Part shown: positions 45,501-56,627 of the stretch, in pieces
How the letters are laid out: the number at the start of each line of letters is the position of its first letter
Numbering within the stretch: position 1 is the first letter of the stretch
Source: Theocolax elegans
Taxonomy: Eukaryota; Arthropoda; Insecta; Hymenoptera; Cerocephalidae
Length of the DNA: 64,000 nt
NCBI GenBank assembly: GCA_026168455.1
Contig: CM047425.1
Coordinates: 47,812,362 to 47,876,361, forward strand
Direction: 5' to 3'
Notes under the pieces: model-generated
The model's database searches: none
Seen by the model: the letters and a program-made list of their open reading frames with translations, nothing else
What the model was told of the DNA's origin: nothing
Translations under genes and position numbers: made by a program

Positions 45501-47255
45501 TGTCAGAAAAATGGCGAAACCCACGTCGAATCAGCAATGATAGTTTATTATTTTACTCGACGACATAGACAATACAGACAACACGAGGAGCATTTACTAA
45601 TAAATCAACAATTTTATATTTATGATTAACAATGAAATGTATTCAAATTAACGAATTACATTCCAATGGTTATTGGCACCGCTGTACATCGATCTAGAAC
45701 ACGAAATGCAATACGAATTTCTTAAACAATTCAATTTAATTGGCAGTTAATTTATTAATAAAAGAAAAAGGAAACGCAACGCGATCACACACACAATCTC
45801 ACGCACACCCCTATATGGGTTAATTTCGCGCCAAAAATCGACGCTAACTCGATTCTCAATAATAATATTAATTTAAAACTCGAGCTGAAAAGAAAAGTTT
45901 GTTGCCGATACTCTAAACTATCGAATCTGCTACCTTACTCAATTCAACGAAACTACACCTGTAAATAAAAATATGACTCGAAATTTCCACAATTACATTT
46001 ATCTCAGCTATCCATGAATTCTCGAAGCTGCAAAGTAAATTAAATATTAAAAGATCTCACCAACATTTCACCTTAAATCCACTTTCAATATCAATTATTA
46101 TTCCTTTTTATCTGTCCACAATACAATAATCAATTTTCTTATCGTCCTGGACTCACAATGCTTGATTAGCTATTATATTATAATTTCCAAAATGGAGACT
46201 TCTCCTTTTTACTTTATTTTCCTCCTTCAAAACTATCTCTCTCAATATCTCCAAAAACACGTCTATATTCTCTCAAGGCTAGGACAACAAGAACGGAAGG
46301 ACGCGATCGAGGGATGATCCGCCCCCCGTAACGAACTTTTCTGAGATCACCTGATTATAGATCATTGGATATTTTGGCTGAAACTCAATATTATTCGTAG
46401 AAAATTCTCTCGACAATTTGATTGATTTTATTCCAGGATGCGCGAACCTGCGCGATGATAATTGTCCTCATGGAAAAGCACTTATATGGCGCGACACTCG
46501 AAATCAAATTGCCGGACTCGAAATATCTTAATTTCATTATACTCGAAAAACACCAAATTATAACACCAAAATGTCACCAAAATAACACCAAAAATACATA
46601 ATAAATAATAGATTTCATCAATAATATATATAATTAACATATAACTCATGCAACATTTAAACATTAATTTAAATACTCGAGAAAAATCGATGAATCGCAA
46701 TATCAATTTCACATATAGTACCATGAGTGCGAGAGAGAACGCCGCATATATTTAGACATACTTATATATTTAATATACCTCGATACCCTCTCTCGGCTTT
46801 ATCATGCTCCCCACTCTGATAGCGGCGCGAGCATGTTGCGCGTAATCATTATTCGGGAGAGCGCGATCGCGTACGTTACTCCGCTCCCTCCCTACCCCTC
46901 GTGTCGACAATACCCGGTGTACATCGTCACCGCGATCACATGTTTTCTCGCGTTCGGGTATACGTTAGTATAGGTGTATGTGCGTGTTTGTCCCGGTTGC
47001 CGAAGATGCGCGTATGTAGAAATTAACCTATATGCGCACACGTCTATTATCAGCTGATACGCTGTTCGTAATATTCTCGTTGTGTGTGTGTGTGAACGTA
47101 ACCAATTATGTGTGTGTCTAGTTTTAATACAGTTTCCTTAACCGACTACTCGTAAAAATATAAATTTATTTCTATTTTAACCATAATCATACATGCAAGT
47201 GTATACACATACATATATGACACATTTAAATTATTTTAATTGTGACAACGTCACA
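45501..47255 (+). repeat. Candidate 3' LTR of Gypsy-2 (right end uncertain)
   Basis: Starts TGTCAG after the purine tract. The right boundary is a guess: GTGACAACGTCACA ends near 47253 and could be the ACA terminus, giving an unusually long LTR of ~1.75 kb. Contains a GC-richer, TATA-less block with gagaga and CGCG words at 46800-47060 that could hold a promoter. No partner LTR seen, so confidence is low. Confidence 0.25.
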
Positions 47256-48770
47256 AGTGATTCATCTTAACCTGCGCGCATATACGTGTATATATTAAAA
47301 TCTGTTCCCGCGCAGCAGATTATCTTTGGTAAAAGATAAGATGATTTTCGACACACATAATCCTTATATGGGTATGCGGAGGGCTTGTTTAAGACCGGAT
47401 ACTGCAGCTCCACTAAGGGAAGGAATACAGGGTTTGAGCTACTCGCCGAAGAAACTGCCCTGAAACTTTCGATTTTTCTAGTTTTTCTACGGCCGAGAAA
47501 GAGTAAGTCGGCGATGATTTTTTTTAGAGGCCGGTTAGCTATTAGGCGACAAGCCCCAAGTGATTGCTGGGTTCGCTCGAGAATTGCGAAAAAATTTTCT
47601 TTCTTTTAACGTAAAGGAGTTTTACTCCTTATGTGCGTGGGCCCCTTGGCTTGCAAAGGCCATGACAGGTCGATGCATGAGGCTAGACCTGGGCGATCCG
47701 GACGATCGTCCGATCTCCGTTTTTTTAGGATTGGGTACCGCGTTAACCGTGTCATCCGCGTTGTCCGAAATTCAGCATTTGCGATTACTTTTTCTTTTAT
47801 CATTTTCATTTTATTTTATGATTGCGGTTCGATCACAAAAACTAAAATATATGAATAATATTTTTTCATTTGTAATTTAGGGGCTGGCTAGCCACCGTGT
47901 GCCAAATCCCGAGTAATCGCTAGACCGTCTCGTGATTGCGTATTTTCTGTTTTTATTTACGCGAAAACAAAATTAAGAATTTTTTCATTCTGCGAAAATT
48001 AATTATGGTAAATTTACGCGATCTCAAAACATTTTTACGAATATATGTATTATTTGTGTGCTTTTAATAAAGAAAAAGAAGCCATTGGTTACGATTAAAA
48101 ATATAATTGAATATTTTTTATTTTGCATTATCCCTACATTCTCCTTTCCTGATGCGGGTCCTTAAATTATTCATAAATACCCTTATGAATTCTTGTAGTT
48201 CAAGATTCATGATTTGCAAGCTTTTTGTTTTTGTTAAATATTAATTATCCTTTTTTTTATTTATTATTTTACGCAACCCAACGAAGATTTGCTCGACGTC
48301 CTTCCGAGCGTACAACGTCGTCGTCGAGCATTCCGCTTTGATAATTGATAATCGGTTAAAATTCAATTACATGCACAATATTTTATTGGTTTATATACTT
48401 TTTCTTTACCACTTATTCCTGATTGGCTGCAAGGTTGCATTTATTTTTATTTTGCATGGCTTAATTTTTTTAATATCATTATTATCATTATTATCATTAT
48501 TATTTAAAAGAATTCATCACTTAACGCAAAGCAAAAATGGGCAATAACCAATTTAAATGGTTATTTTAAAAAAATAAGCTAAAGTGAGGTTGCAATATAC
48601 TAATTATTTATTATATACTATTTTAATAAAAGTAGAGTTATCAGGACACTCATGTACTTATGCGAACTCCCGTCAAAATGAGTACAGTAATACTCAACTT
48701 ATTATTTTTTTCATAACATTGCGCAAATTAAGCAATTTTAGATTGTTTTTTCTTAAGCTATATTTACTTA
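47256..48770. other. No gene; weak internal repeat
   Basis: Two similar blocks (47520-47600, TAGCTATTAGGCGACAAGCC to GAATTGCGAAAAAA, and 47885-47950, TAGCCACCGTGTGCC to GTGATTGCGTATTTT) suggest an old ~360-bp tandem repeat. The rest is AT-rich with ATTATC repeats at 48475-48505. Confidence 0.35.
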
Positions 48771-49005
48771 AACTCAACTTTCTTCTGGTTTTTGGTCTGA
48801 GTGTCTATCTCTGTTCCTTTCCGAGTTATAAGCAATTAAAGTGGAAGTAATTTTTATTGAAATTATTACTAGATGTCGAAGAACTTTCGTAAAAGTGGTC
48901 ATTGGCAAGTAATAATTTAGCTTTTTTCATATTTCTACATTACAAAAGACATACGAAAGTTAGTATAAGATCCGTTTCCTGGAGGTCAAGTACTCCCCTT
49001 CTGAG
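48771..49005 (+). repeat. Penelope-flank repeat, diverged copy of 20030-20245
   Basis: Same order of blocks (ACTTTCTTCTGG, AGCAATTAAAGTGGAAGTAA, TTGGCAAGTAATAATTTA, GGTCAAGTACT) as the sequence before the Penelope frame at 20250, with about 10-15% divergence. Here no Penelope coding follows. Confidence 0.7.
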
Positions 49006-49496
49006 TAAAGATTTGATTAAAAATAACTCTCTTGTTTCGTCATATTCATTTACTTAGGTCAGTGAAACTTTTTTTTGATTGACCAAATACTTGTAAATAC
49101 ACAAACTTCATAAACAAATTTATAATTAAATAAAGAAATAATGGAATATATATGAAAGTAAAAATCGAGGGGCTACTTGATACACATAAGATACTAATTG
49201 ATTATCAAACCATAAATTAATATATAGTTATTATATGGAATTTAGCATTAGAAAATATGATCATTGCGCCTATTGCAAAATTGTATATTCTTACGTATAA
49301 ATAAATATTAATAAAAGCATATTGTAAAAAAATTCTTGCAGTACTGCCAACATAAAATCAAGGCACCAAAATTTATGCTTGAGATAATACCTATTTAAAA
49401 AAAATTCTGAGTTAACACAGTTTTCAAGAAAATTCTGAGTTAACGCAGTTGTATATGGAGGCGACGAACTATACATACATACAAACATATATATAT
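49006..49496. other. AT-rich, no gene
   Basis: No coding frame; ends in a CATA/TA-rich tract where the next foldback is inserted. Confidence 0.3.
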
Positions 49497-51150
49497 GGGT
49501 GGTTCTCTGTGACATCGAAGATGAAAAAAATAAATATTGCTATAACTGTGGGAATATGTTTTAGAGGTATCCAGTAGTTCTCCTAAATTTTTTCAGATTT
49601 TTTCTGGGCCATTGTTTTAAGTTACAGAGAGTCAAAGTTGACATTTTAGCACTTTTTTGCATTATATGCCTATTTTCATGAATTTTTAACTCCCAGGGGA
49701 TGCATTTTTCACTAAAAACATAAGTATGACTTTTTTGTATAATTTTCCGAACTTTTCATTAAAAATACTTTTTAAGACATAAATGTATGCTGTCACACTC
49801 TTGTAAGCCATTTAAACCTTAAATAGTGAAAATCAGCAATTCTGCTCCGGACTCTGGTAACCTAATACTGTCTAAAAGATGTCTTTTTATAGTCAGAAAC
49901 TGCCTAAAAATTTCCATAGTGGGTCTAAATCATTAAGATCACTTATGGTCAAAATATCCGGGAAAAGTGCCCGAAATATTAATAGAAATGTATATTTGTT
50001 GCCTTATAACGATGAATCTATTAGCATGATCATTGCAAAAAAATTTGTGCACTTACCTTGGAGTGGTAGAAAAGTATCTTCACTTGTTTCAGTATCCATC
50101 TAATCTCCTGTAACATGCTAAAAATACAAATATTATTCTACAAATGTAAAAAATAAATTTTTAAACATTTACAATGCTGAATTTTTAGTTTTACATCCCT
50201 TACAAGAAGTATAATACTAATCTGAAGGATTACTATAAATATATAAACATCATTATTACAATAACTGAATATACGTATTTAATACAAAAGATATATAAAT
50301 AAATCGGATATATAATTATAATGAATAATATGATAACGTGACAGTGACAAGTTTGTGAAATCTAAACAATGTATTGCTGAATAATAATAATAACAATGTT
50401 GATACTTTTATAGTAATCCTTCAGATTAGTATTATAATTCTTGTAAGGGATGTAAAACCAAAAATCCAGCATTATAAATGTTAAAAAAATAATTTTTTAT
50501 AATTTTATAATAATATTTATATTTTTAGCAGCTTACAGGGGATTAGATGGATACTGAAACAAGTGGAGATACTTTTCTACTATTCCAAGGTAAGTGCATA
50601 AATTTTTTTGCAATGATCATGCTACTAGATTCATCGTTATAAGACAACAAATATACATTTCTATTAATATTTCGGGCACTTTTCCCGGATATTTTGACCA
50701 TAAGTGATCTTAATGATTTAGACCCACTCTGGAAATTTTTAGGCAGTTTCTGACTATAAAAAGACATCTTTTGGACAGTATTAGGTTACCAGAGTCCGGA
50801 GCAGAATTGCTGATTTTCACTATTTAAGGTTTAAATGGCTTACAAGAGTGCGACAGCATACATTTAGGTCTTTAAAAGTATTTTTAATGAAAAGTTCGGA
50901 AAATTTTACAAAAAAAGTCATACTTATGTTTTTAGTGAAAAATGCATCCCCTGGGAGCTAAAAATTCATGAAAATGGGCATATAATGCAAAAAAGTGCTA
51001 ACATGTCTACTTTGACTCTCTGTAACTTAAAATAATGGCCCAGAAAAAATCTGAAAAAATTCAGGAGAACTACTGGATACCTCTAAAACATATTCCCACA
51101 GTAATAGCAATATTTATTTTTTTCATCTTCGATGTCACAGAGAACCACCC
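49497..51150. mobile_element. Foldback element FB1, copy 2
   Basis: 1,654 bp, same structure and ends as 16065-17719, flanked by ATATAT and ATATATA. Arms carry the same mirrored 74-codon frames (49879-50103 plus, 50543-50767 minus) with a few substitutions, while the 66-codon frame of copy 1 is broken here. The putative mini-exon is kept at 50057-50117 (minus) and 50529-50589 (plus). Confidence 0.85.
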
Positions 51151-51700
51151 ATATATATAAATTTTTTAATAAATCTATAAGAGCAGTATAATTTAAAAAA
51201 TGATTTAAAATAGGCTTTTTTGAGCAAACTTACCCCCCCCCCCCCTCCCCCAATTCGGCACATTTAGTATGGTTTTCAGTTTTTTTACATTTGAATGCAT
51301 TGGAAGTAATATCCTCCACATTATATTAAAATTTTATATCTAGAATTAGCACTTCTCTGTGAATTTCCCCCTCTACTGTAAATAATTATAAATAAATATT
51401 ATCTTTTTTAGACTTAATGCGTGTGTAAAAATATACAATAATTGTAACTTTTTATGTATTTAATGTGTACCTGGCATTATGACAATCATTTACTAACTAA
51501 AAAAAGTTTTCGGAACATGATTGTTTAATTATTTTAATATTATAAGACGGACATGTCCGCGTCAGCACGTGTCCATATTCTTCACTTAATTTTATGATCT
51601 TTACCATTAATTATTAGAATTGCACGACCGATAATTAATTTTTTGTCAACAATTGTTTGTCGTGGTGCCTGGTACAAACTGAATACATAAAAAGTTATAA
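51151..51700. other. AT-rich with poly-C run
   Basis: Contains a 13-C run, T, then five C at 51233-51251, and otherwise no gene. The left boundary of the DIRS element lies near 51700. Confidence 0.3.
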
Positions 51701-51704
51701 TAAT

Positions 51705-51910
51705 TGAAGATCAAACGAACTTACCTGTAAGTGGAGTTCGATCGCAATTATATGAAGAGCCTCGTTCGAAGAGATTATATACCATGTAGATTCCTTCCTT
51801 ACCCAATGGACATCACAACGTTAAGAGTAAAATGAAATTTGGCAACCTTGCCGCGCCAGCCACCGCAGGCAGAGTCTTCTCCTGTGTGCGCGAACTCATC
51901 ATCTTTCAGA
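51705..51910 (-). repeat. DIRS right inverted terminal repeat
   Basis: Bases 51787-51910 are inverted relative to 56628-56755 (GATGAGTTCGCGC, CTGCGGTGGCTGGCGCGGC, CAACGTT, GATGTCC blocks, about 90% alike). Outward it continues with ATAATCTCTTCGAACGAGGC and CACTTACAGGTAAGTTCG on the minus strand, a stretch missing at the left end. Confidence 0.85.
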
Positions 51911-51939
51911 GTTTTTTAAATTTAAAATTGCCTATTCTA

Positions 51940-52085
51940 GGGATGGGAATAATTGAGTGGGACCTAATCTCTTCGAACGAGGCTCTTCATATAAATGCGA
52001 TCGAACTTCACTTACAGGTAAGTTCGTTTGATCTTGAATTATATTTCATTCGCCTCGTTCTCGAGATTATATACCATGTAGTTAT
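51940..52085 (-). repeat. DIRS internal complementary region
   Basis: Holds an inverted copy of the outer right end (plus strand CTTCGAACGAGGCTCTTCAT and CACTTACAGGTAAGTTCG, matching 51709-51770 in reverse) next to a direct copy of GAGATTATATACCATGTAG. In DIRS elements such a region templates completion of the ends to form the circle. Confidence 0.65.
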
Positions 52086-52177
52086 TTAGAGTGCAATTTT
52101 TAAATTTAATTTTCACTTTTATTACAATCTTTTAATTTCTATGAATACAATCTTTGTTATAATAATACTGAAATTTA

Positions 52178-52605
52178 GACCGACGCGGTGGCGGAGTGGC
52201 GGAGACGCACCTCGGCCGATCACGAAAGTTAAGCAGCACTGAGTGCGGTTCGTACTTGGATGGGTGACACCATTCTTGTGCGGCTTTCGGGATCGGTTAG
52301 GTGTTTTTCCACACTGCACAACGTGAGCGGTAGGTGTGAAACATTTGGTTTCGGTGTCAAGGCCTACGCAATGTGGCTTTGACACCCAAAAAGAATGTTT
52401 CGAATACACCGGCCATCTCGGGTGAGGTTTTCCCTGCTTCACAGGTTTCCCTCATCCACGGGCATAACCCCGGGCAAATGCGAGATGGTGGGGTTTTTAA
52501 GGGAGGGATAAAAGCACCCACACATAGGTGGTAGGTGGACACCGTTAAAGTCCCCAGGGGGATAAACGGTAGGAAGTGCCAGGAAAAAGAGTGCACAAAA
52601 ACAAG
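52178..52605 (+). mobile_element. 5S rRNA-derived SINE, copy 2
   Basis: Same unit as 2865-3289 (about 85% overall, 5S head nearly identical: GCCGATCACGAAAGTTAAGC, GGATGGGTGAC). Flanked by a 17-bp duplication AATAATACTGAAATTTA at 52161-52177 and 52606-52622. It inserted into the DIRS element after that element arrived. Confidence 0.88.
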
Positions 52606-52631
52606 AATAATACTGAAATTTACATTTTTGA

Positions 52632-53520
52632 TTAACTTAACACAATACTTGCGAACATTGACTTATCGCTAACAATTGGCCTATTATAAAATCTGGCAAA
52701 GACCTGTAAATCTTCAGTCCATCCTGCTGTTTTCCTAATTAAGGCTATATTTAAGCCTTTATTAAACACTTTCGATGTCGCCGCGTGTCGGGTTGAATGT
52801 GCCGTAAATATCGACGTATCTATATTACAATCTCTTAGTACCGATTTCACCCAACGACTGAATGTTTGTGTTGAAATAGCTTTATGTGGTTTATTAAAAG
52901 TAATAAATAATTTAAACTTTAACTTTCCCAGGTCCTGACGTCTTTATCAAATCTGGTATTCTAATTTCTAAACAATCTTTCGACTGATTGATATTGTCTA
53001 TATTAATTGAGGTAATAGTTTGAGCTCTCTGAGCTGTACCTAACGGTAATAACATTGCTGTTCTTCTGGATAAATCTTTTAAACTCAAATTATCTAAAGG
53101 AAATAAAGTTTCTAAATACCTAATAACTAGTGTCACATCCCATGTAAATTCGTATTTCGGCTTAGCCGGGTTAAGTTTAAAGGCCCCCTTTAAGAATCTC
53201 GTGATTAACTTACTTTCACCTATTTGATCTTTCGATATTAGAGAAATGGCTGATCGGTGAGAATTTAGGGTACCATAAGATGCCCCTTTATTAAAACATT
53301 CAGTTAAAAATTGAATTACACTTTTTTCAACAGGATTGAAAAATTCTAATTTATTACTTGCACAGAAAGATTTCCAGCTACGCAGCGAAGATTCATATTG
53401 TTTTCTTGTCGAGTCTGCCAAAGATGCTAATACAATTTTTATTGAAGAGGTAGGTACTCCCTTTCTTACGAAGGCCTCGCCGATAGCCTTCCCGCAATCA
53501 AAGTTAGATCTTTCGATCTC
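52632..53520 (-). pseudogene. DIRS tyrosine recombinase
   Basis: Minus strand. N-terminal SAM-like part from ADSTRKQYESSLRSWKSF (53418) through SHRSAISLI; catalytic part has LPLGTAQRAQTITSI (catalytic Arg), then after a one-base shift near 52920 STQTFSRWVKSVL, TAHSTRHAATS (H-x-x-R) and FARFYNRPI (nucleophile Tyr) before the stop at 52632. All active-site residues except the weak beta-strand Lys, which I did not place, are visible. The frame is open upstream to about 53520, overlapping the end of the pol frame, as usual in DIRS. It would join the circular cDNA to the chromosome. Confidence 0.88.
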
Positions 53521-53957
53521 GGATGCTGCAACAATCTGGACGGTGATAAAAGTAAATTAGGATCCGGTTTAAAAATAATAAGTTTTGATATTAATAATTC
53601 ATTGACTAAAGGATACCACGGTTGGTTTGGCCATTTAGGAATCACTACAACTTGGTCCTGTTTAATTTTTATTAATGTTCTTAACATTTGTGAAAACGGG
53701 GGAAACGCATAAAAATTGAAATTATTCCACGAGAAAGTAAACGCATCTACAATTTCCACGTTTTTACCTGGAAACCTTGAAACATATCCTTCACATTTCT
53801 TATTTACATTCGATGCACATAAATCTATTTCTGGCCTACCGAACTTTTTTGTAATTCTTTTAAAAGCATATTCTGCCAACTCCCACTCCCCGTTTTTGTT
53901 TTTAATCCTTGACAACGCATCTGCCTCAACATTTTCTTTAGACGCTATATATGATGC
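53466..53957 (-). CDS. DIRS methyltransferase-like region, end of pol
   Basis: ALSRIKNKNGEWELAEYAFK (end of RNase H), then ITKKFGRPEIDLCASN, FYAFPPFSQMLRTL, VVIPKWPNQPWYPL and LLLSPSRLL. This block follows RNase H in DIRS1-like elements and is described there as a DNA-methyltransferase-like domain; its role in the cycle is unknown. The 150-codon frame is open and joins the RNase H frame through the TAA at 53958-53960. Confidence 0.8.
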   Translation of the reverse strand, partial: ASYIASKENVEADALSRIKNKNGEWELAEYAFKRITKKFGRPEIDLCASNVNKKCEGYVSRFPGKNVEIVDAFTFSWNNFNFYAFPPFSQMLRTLIKIKQDQVVVIPKWPNQPWYPLVNELLISKLIIFKPDPNLLLSPSRLLQHPRSKDLTLIAGRLSARPS

Positions 53958-54245
53958 TTATAAGAAAATATTTCTTTCTTCGGTCCAATTCCATATTTCT
54001 CTAGCTAATTTATTATATTTGATATACTTTATTCCCCCCATCTTATTAATATACGAAATCGCGGTCGTATTATCGACTCTTGAAAATATCTGGCAATTTC
54101 TGAATTTCGAAGCTAATTTTTCTAAACCTAACTTGACCGTCAATAATTCTAAATAATTGATATGCCTAGTCTTTAATGAATTATCCCAAAAACCGTATAC
54201 TTTAGTATTAATCATTACCGCCCCCCCAACCAGACATTGAAGCAT
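53958..54245 (-). pseudogene. DIRS RNase H
   Basis: Follows FTDASMSGWGG at about 54240. Contains INYLELLTVKLGLEKL and SRVDNTTAISYINKMGG, matching the catalytic Glu and Asp helices of DIRS RNase H, and ends with a TAA where a codon such as Tyr would be expected. A seven-G run (plus-strand C at 54221-54227) shifts it from the RT frame; six would restore the phase, so this may be a sequencing or assembly error in a homopolymer. Confidence 0.8.
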
Positions 54246-55337
54246 CCGTAAAAATAGTAACTTTAAATTCTCCTGTCTTAATAGGGTTTACTGCAGTTTT
54301 GAAATTCATTTTCCACCAGTTAACCTCCGATTCTAAATATTTAGGAAAAACAATGTTTTCATTATAGTTATAATTGTTAAGAACAAGCGTAAATAATTTT
54401 TCTTGTTCAAATAATTTTGTGTGTAAAAATCCATAATTAATGGCTGGACAAGCTGCTACTAATCTCCCTATAATGTGAGCTAACTTATTAATTGAACAGA
54501 TTTTATTTGGTTTTAATTCATTCATCATAACATATAAATATTTTCTCTTGTTTTCTGTCAATTCTACACAATATCTTGTCGAATCAATTATAAAGCCTAA
54601 AAATTTACATCTTGTTGACGGTTCGAAGCAACTTTTTGTCATGTTAATTAAGAATCCTACTTTAGTTAATAATTCTCGCGTTTCGCAAATTGCAGTTTTA
54701 CATCTTTCAAAATTACTATTTATTATTAAAAAATCATCCAGATATAGTACTAAAAGGAACCCTTTACTCCTAAGTAATCTTACAATTGGTTTTAAAATCT
54801 TTGTAAATATAAAAGGACTAGTGCACAAACCGAATGACAAGCAAGTAAATTCGAATAACTTATCCAAAAATTGAAATCTTAAATATTTACGGCTACTTTT
54901 ATGTACAGGTACAGCATAATACGCATCTTCAAGGTCAATGAATTCCATAAAGTAGTTAGGGAAAATTAGATTTATAGCAGTTCGCAAATCTTCTAATTTG
55001 AAATGCTGAGTAGAGAAAAATTTATTTAACTTTTTTGAATTTAAAATAAACCTATGTGACCCATCTGGTTTTGTTATTAAAAAATAAGAAGATAAGAACT
55101 ACTTTTTCTTTGGTCTGCAGATTCTAAATGCTCCCTTATCTATTAAATTTTTAATTGCACTATTATAATTAATAAGTTCTTTTTTAGAACTAAATTTTAT
55201 ATCTGGGCATTGATCTTGAGAAACTTGAGAGTTAAATCTAATTTTATGGCCCTGAATGCAATTTAAGACGAATTTGTCATCGGTAATTTTTTGCCATTCT
55301 AAATAAAAATTTTTTAAACGACCCGCGTTACCTACTT
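54208..55337 (-). pseudogene. DIRS reverse transcriptase
   Basis: Open in one frame from 55337 except TAG at 55099-55101. Motifs: FYLEWQKITDDKFVLN, SQDQCPDIKF, LIDKGAFRICRPKK, then YFLITKPDGSHRFILN, FKLEDLRTAINLIF, FIDLEDAYYAVPVH, RKYLRFQF, CLSFGLCTSPFIFTKIL and VLYLDDFLII with intact catalytic Asp pair, GFLINMTKSCF, FLGFIID. This is a DIRS-group RT. The start at 54987 sometimes predicted is a TTG inside the domain. Translation is probably by -1 frameshift from gag. Confidence 0.9.
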
Positions 55338-56159
55338 CTATTTTTTTGTGGGCCTGTATGGCTTGGGTGCTTGTGCTCTCGAGTTGAACGGTTGATTGTT
55401 CCTGAAGGTAATCCGGGACCGATTCTGACCCTGTGTGTTCGAATAGCCTGCACGATTCGACAGCGGCTTGTTCATCGGCAGGCTCTTTGCGTTTAAGGAT
55501 TTCTTGTCAGACGGTTGCTGAGCATTGGTCTTGTAGCTTGGCTTAATGTCTTTAGATAGTTTTTCTAAACTTTTCGATTGTTTAATCTTTTCCGTCAAGC
55601 CTTCTCCAAACAGTAGTGTATCGGACTTGGCCTCCTTAAGTATAGATTTTGTTTGTTTAGTGACTACTGGGTACACAAAGGCTTTCCTTGATTCGGACTC
55701 ATTATAATGTATTTGAATAATAAGTTTGGCGGCATCGTTAATTCTTTCTACAAAAGTCAATTTATCTACTGAATCATCCTCTGTCATTATCATCGATAAA
55801 GCCGATCCAATTGCCATTAACGCCGAGCCCGCTAGCTTCTGGTTTTCAACCATGTAGCTATCTCTCTTCTGTGCGGATTCGGAAAGCATCGCCGTAATTT
55901 CCGCGTTCATCTTCGGCGCATCAAATTCCGTCGATCGAGAATATTTATTTTTTAATTGGTCCCTAACCTTCTCTTCAACTACATTTGCAACCCAATAATT
56001 CCACCTTAACACAAGAGATTGATGCAACTCTATATCCAAGGCTTGTGACTTTCGAGGGTACTCTCCCAATTTTTCCAAAATGGCCTCGTCTACGTCTTTC
56101 ATTCTCCTTAGATTCGTTTTCTTTCTGCTATTCGGTGTTAACTTGATCATCAACGTGAT
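55338..56159 (-). CDS. DIRS gag, main exon
   Basis: 271-codon frame (first ATG at 56150). Conserved DIRS gag-like features: LEKLGEYPRKSQALDIELHQ, VLRWNYWVANVVEEKVRDQL, APKMNAEITAMLSESAQKRD and KLAGSALMAIGSALSMI, then a basic, Gln/Asn/Arg-rich tail with SRITFRNNQPFNSRAQAPK that likely binds RNA. No stop inside. An acceptor TGTAACAG precedes 56159, so the true N-terminus probably lies in the upstream exon. Confidence 0.8.
   Translation of the reverse strand: MTLMIKLTPNSRKKTNLRRMKDVDEAILEKLGEYPRKSQALDIELHQSLVLRWNYWVANVVEEKVRDQLKNKYSRSTEFDAPKMNAEITAMLSESAQKRDSYMVENQKLAGSALMAIGSALSMIMTEDDSVDKLTFVERINDAAKLIIQIHYNESESRKAFVYPVVTKQTKSILKEAKSDTLLFGEGLTEKIKQSKSLEKLSKDIKPSYKTNAQQPSDKKSLNAKSLPMNKPLSNRAGYSNTQGQNRSRITFRNNQPFNSRAQAPKPYRPTKK
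55341..55347 (-). promoter_or_regulatory. -1 ribosomal frameshift heptamer A-AAA-AAA at gag/pol junction
   Basis: On the minus strand the gag frame ends ACA AAA AAA TAG. The seven A have X-XXY-YYZ spacing with the last two gag codons, and slipping back by one enters the pol frame exactly (ATA GAA GTA), which is open into the RT. The stop is the next codon after the slip site, the classical arrangement. I see no clear downstream pseudoknot by eye. Confidence 0.6.
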
Positions 56160-56405
56160 CTGTTACATCAAAAAAAGAATTTTTTAATTACAATTTTTGA
56201 GAAAGACATATAACAGGAAATATTTTGTCTCAAAGGACGTTGCCACAAAGGGCGCGATGCCACAAGGGGCGTAAAAACCACAAAGGGTATATTGCCACGA
56301 GGGGCGAGTTCGTCTTACAGACATTTTTTCTAACTTATAGTTATTTTACCCTTCAGTACTAATCAAACAATCAAATAAATTGTTTTGTTTTATCCATCGT
56401 CTCAC
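56160..56405 (-). other. Putative spliceosomal intron in DIRS gag
   Basis: Minus strand: donor GTGAGA at 56405-56400, acceptor CAG at 56162-56160, length 246. It carries four degenerate ~22-bp units GCCACAAAGGGCG at 56226-56305. Spliceosomal introns are documented in some DIRS elements. With these exact sites the joined frame meets a stop after about 11 codons, so either one base has changed or a slightly different acceptor is used. Confidence 0.45.
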
Positions 56406-56529
56406 CTGCTTTTATATTTTCTACCTGCACCTCAGTAGATTCGTTTTGAATAAGTTCGAATCTCTTTTGTAATTTCTGCATCTTCTTGGAAAGATGCTCG
56501 ATTTCCTCTGCTTTACGCCTTTTAGACAT
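56406..56529 (-). CDS. DIRS gag, putative first exon
   Basis: ATG at 56529 starts MSKRRKAEEIEHLSKKMQKL followed by LQKRFELIQNESTEVQV, a strongly heptad-like charged helix (coiled coil) with a basic start resembling a nuclear signal, ending at donor AAAGCAG-GTGAGA. DIRS and other gag proteins often start with such a coiled coil. Too short for the frame list; proposed from splice signals and composition. Confidence 0.5.
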
Positions 56530-56627
56530 TTTTCGAATTTCCCAAATGCACTAAAAACACTAATGATATAATCTAATAAGCGCGCTCTCACTCTCTAAAC
56601 ACGTGCGACTTCCAGCGCACAACTAAA

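Noticed and set aside
47385..47880. Overlapping short frames as a host gene
   Set aside because: No family resemblance, and two similar blocks indicate a repeat.
54548..54874. Plus-strand 108-aa frame
   Set aside because: Antisense shadow of the DIRS reverse transcriptase.
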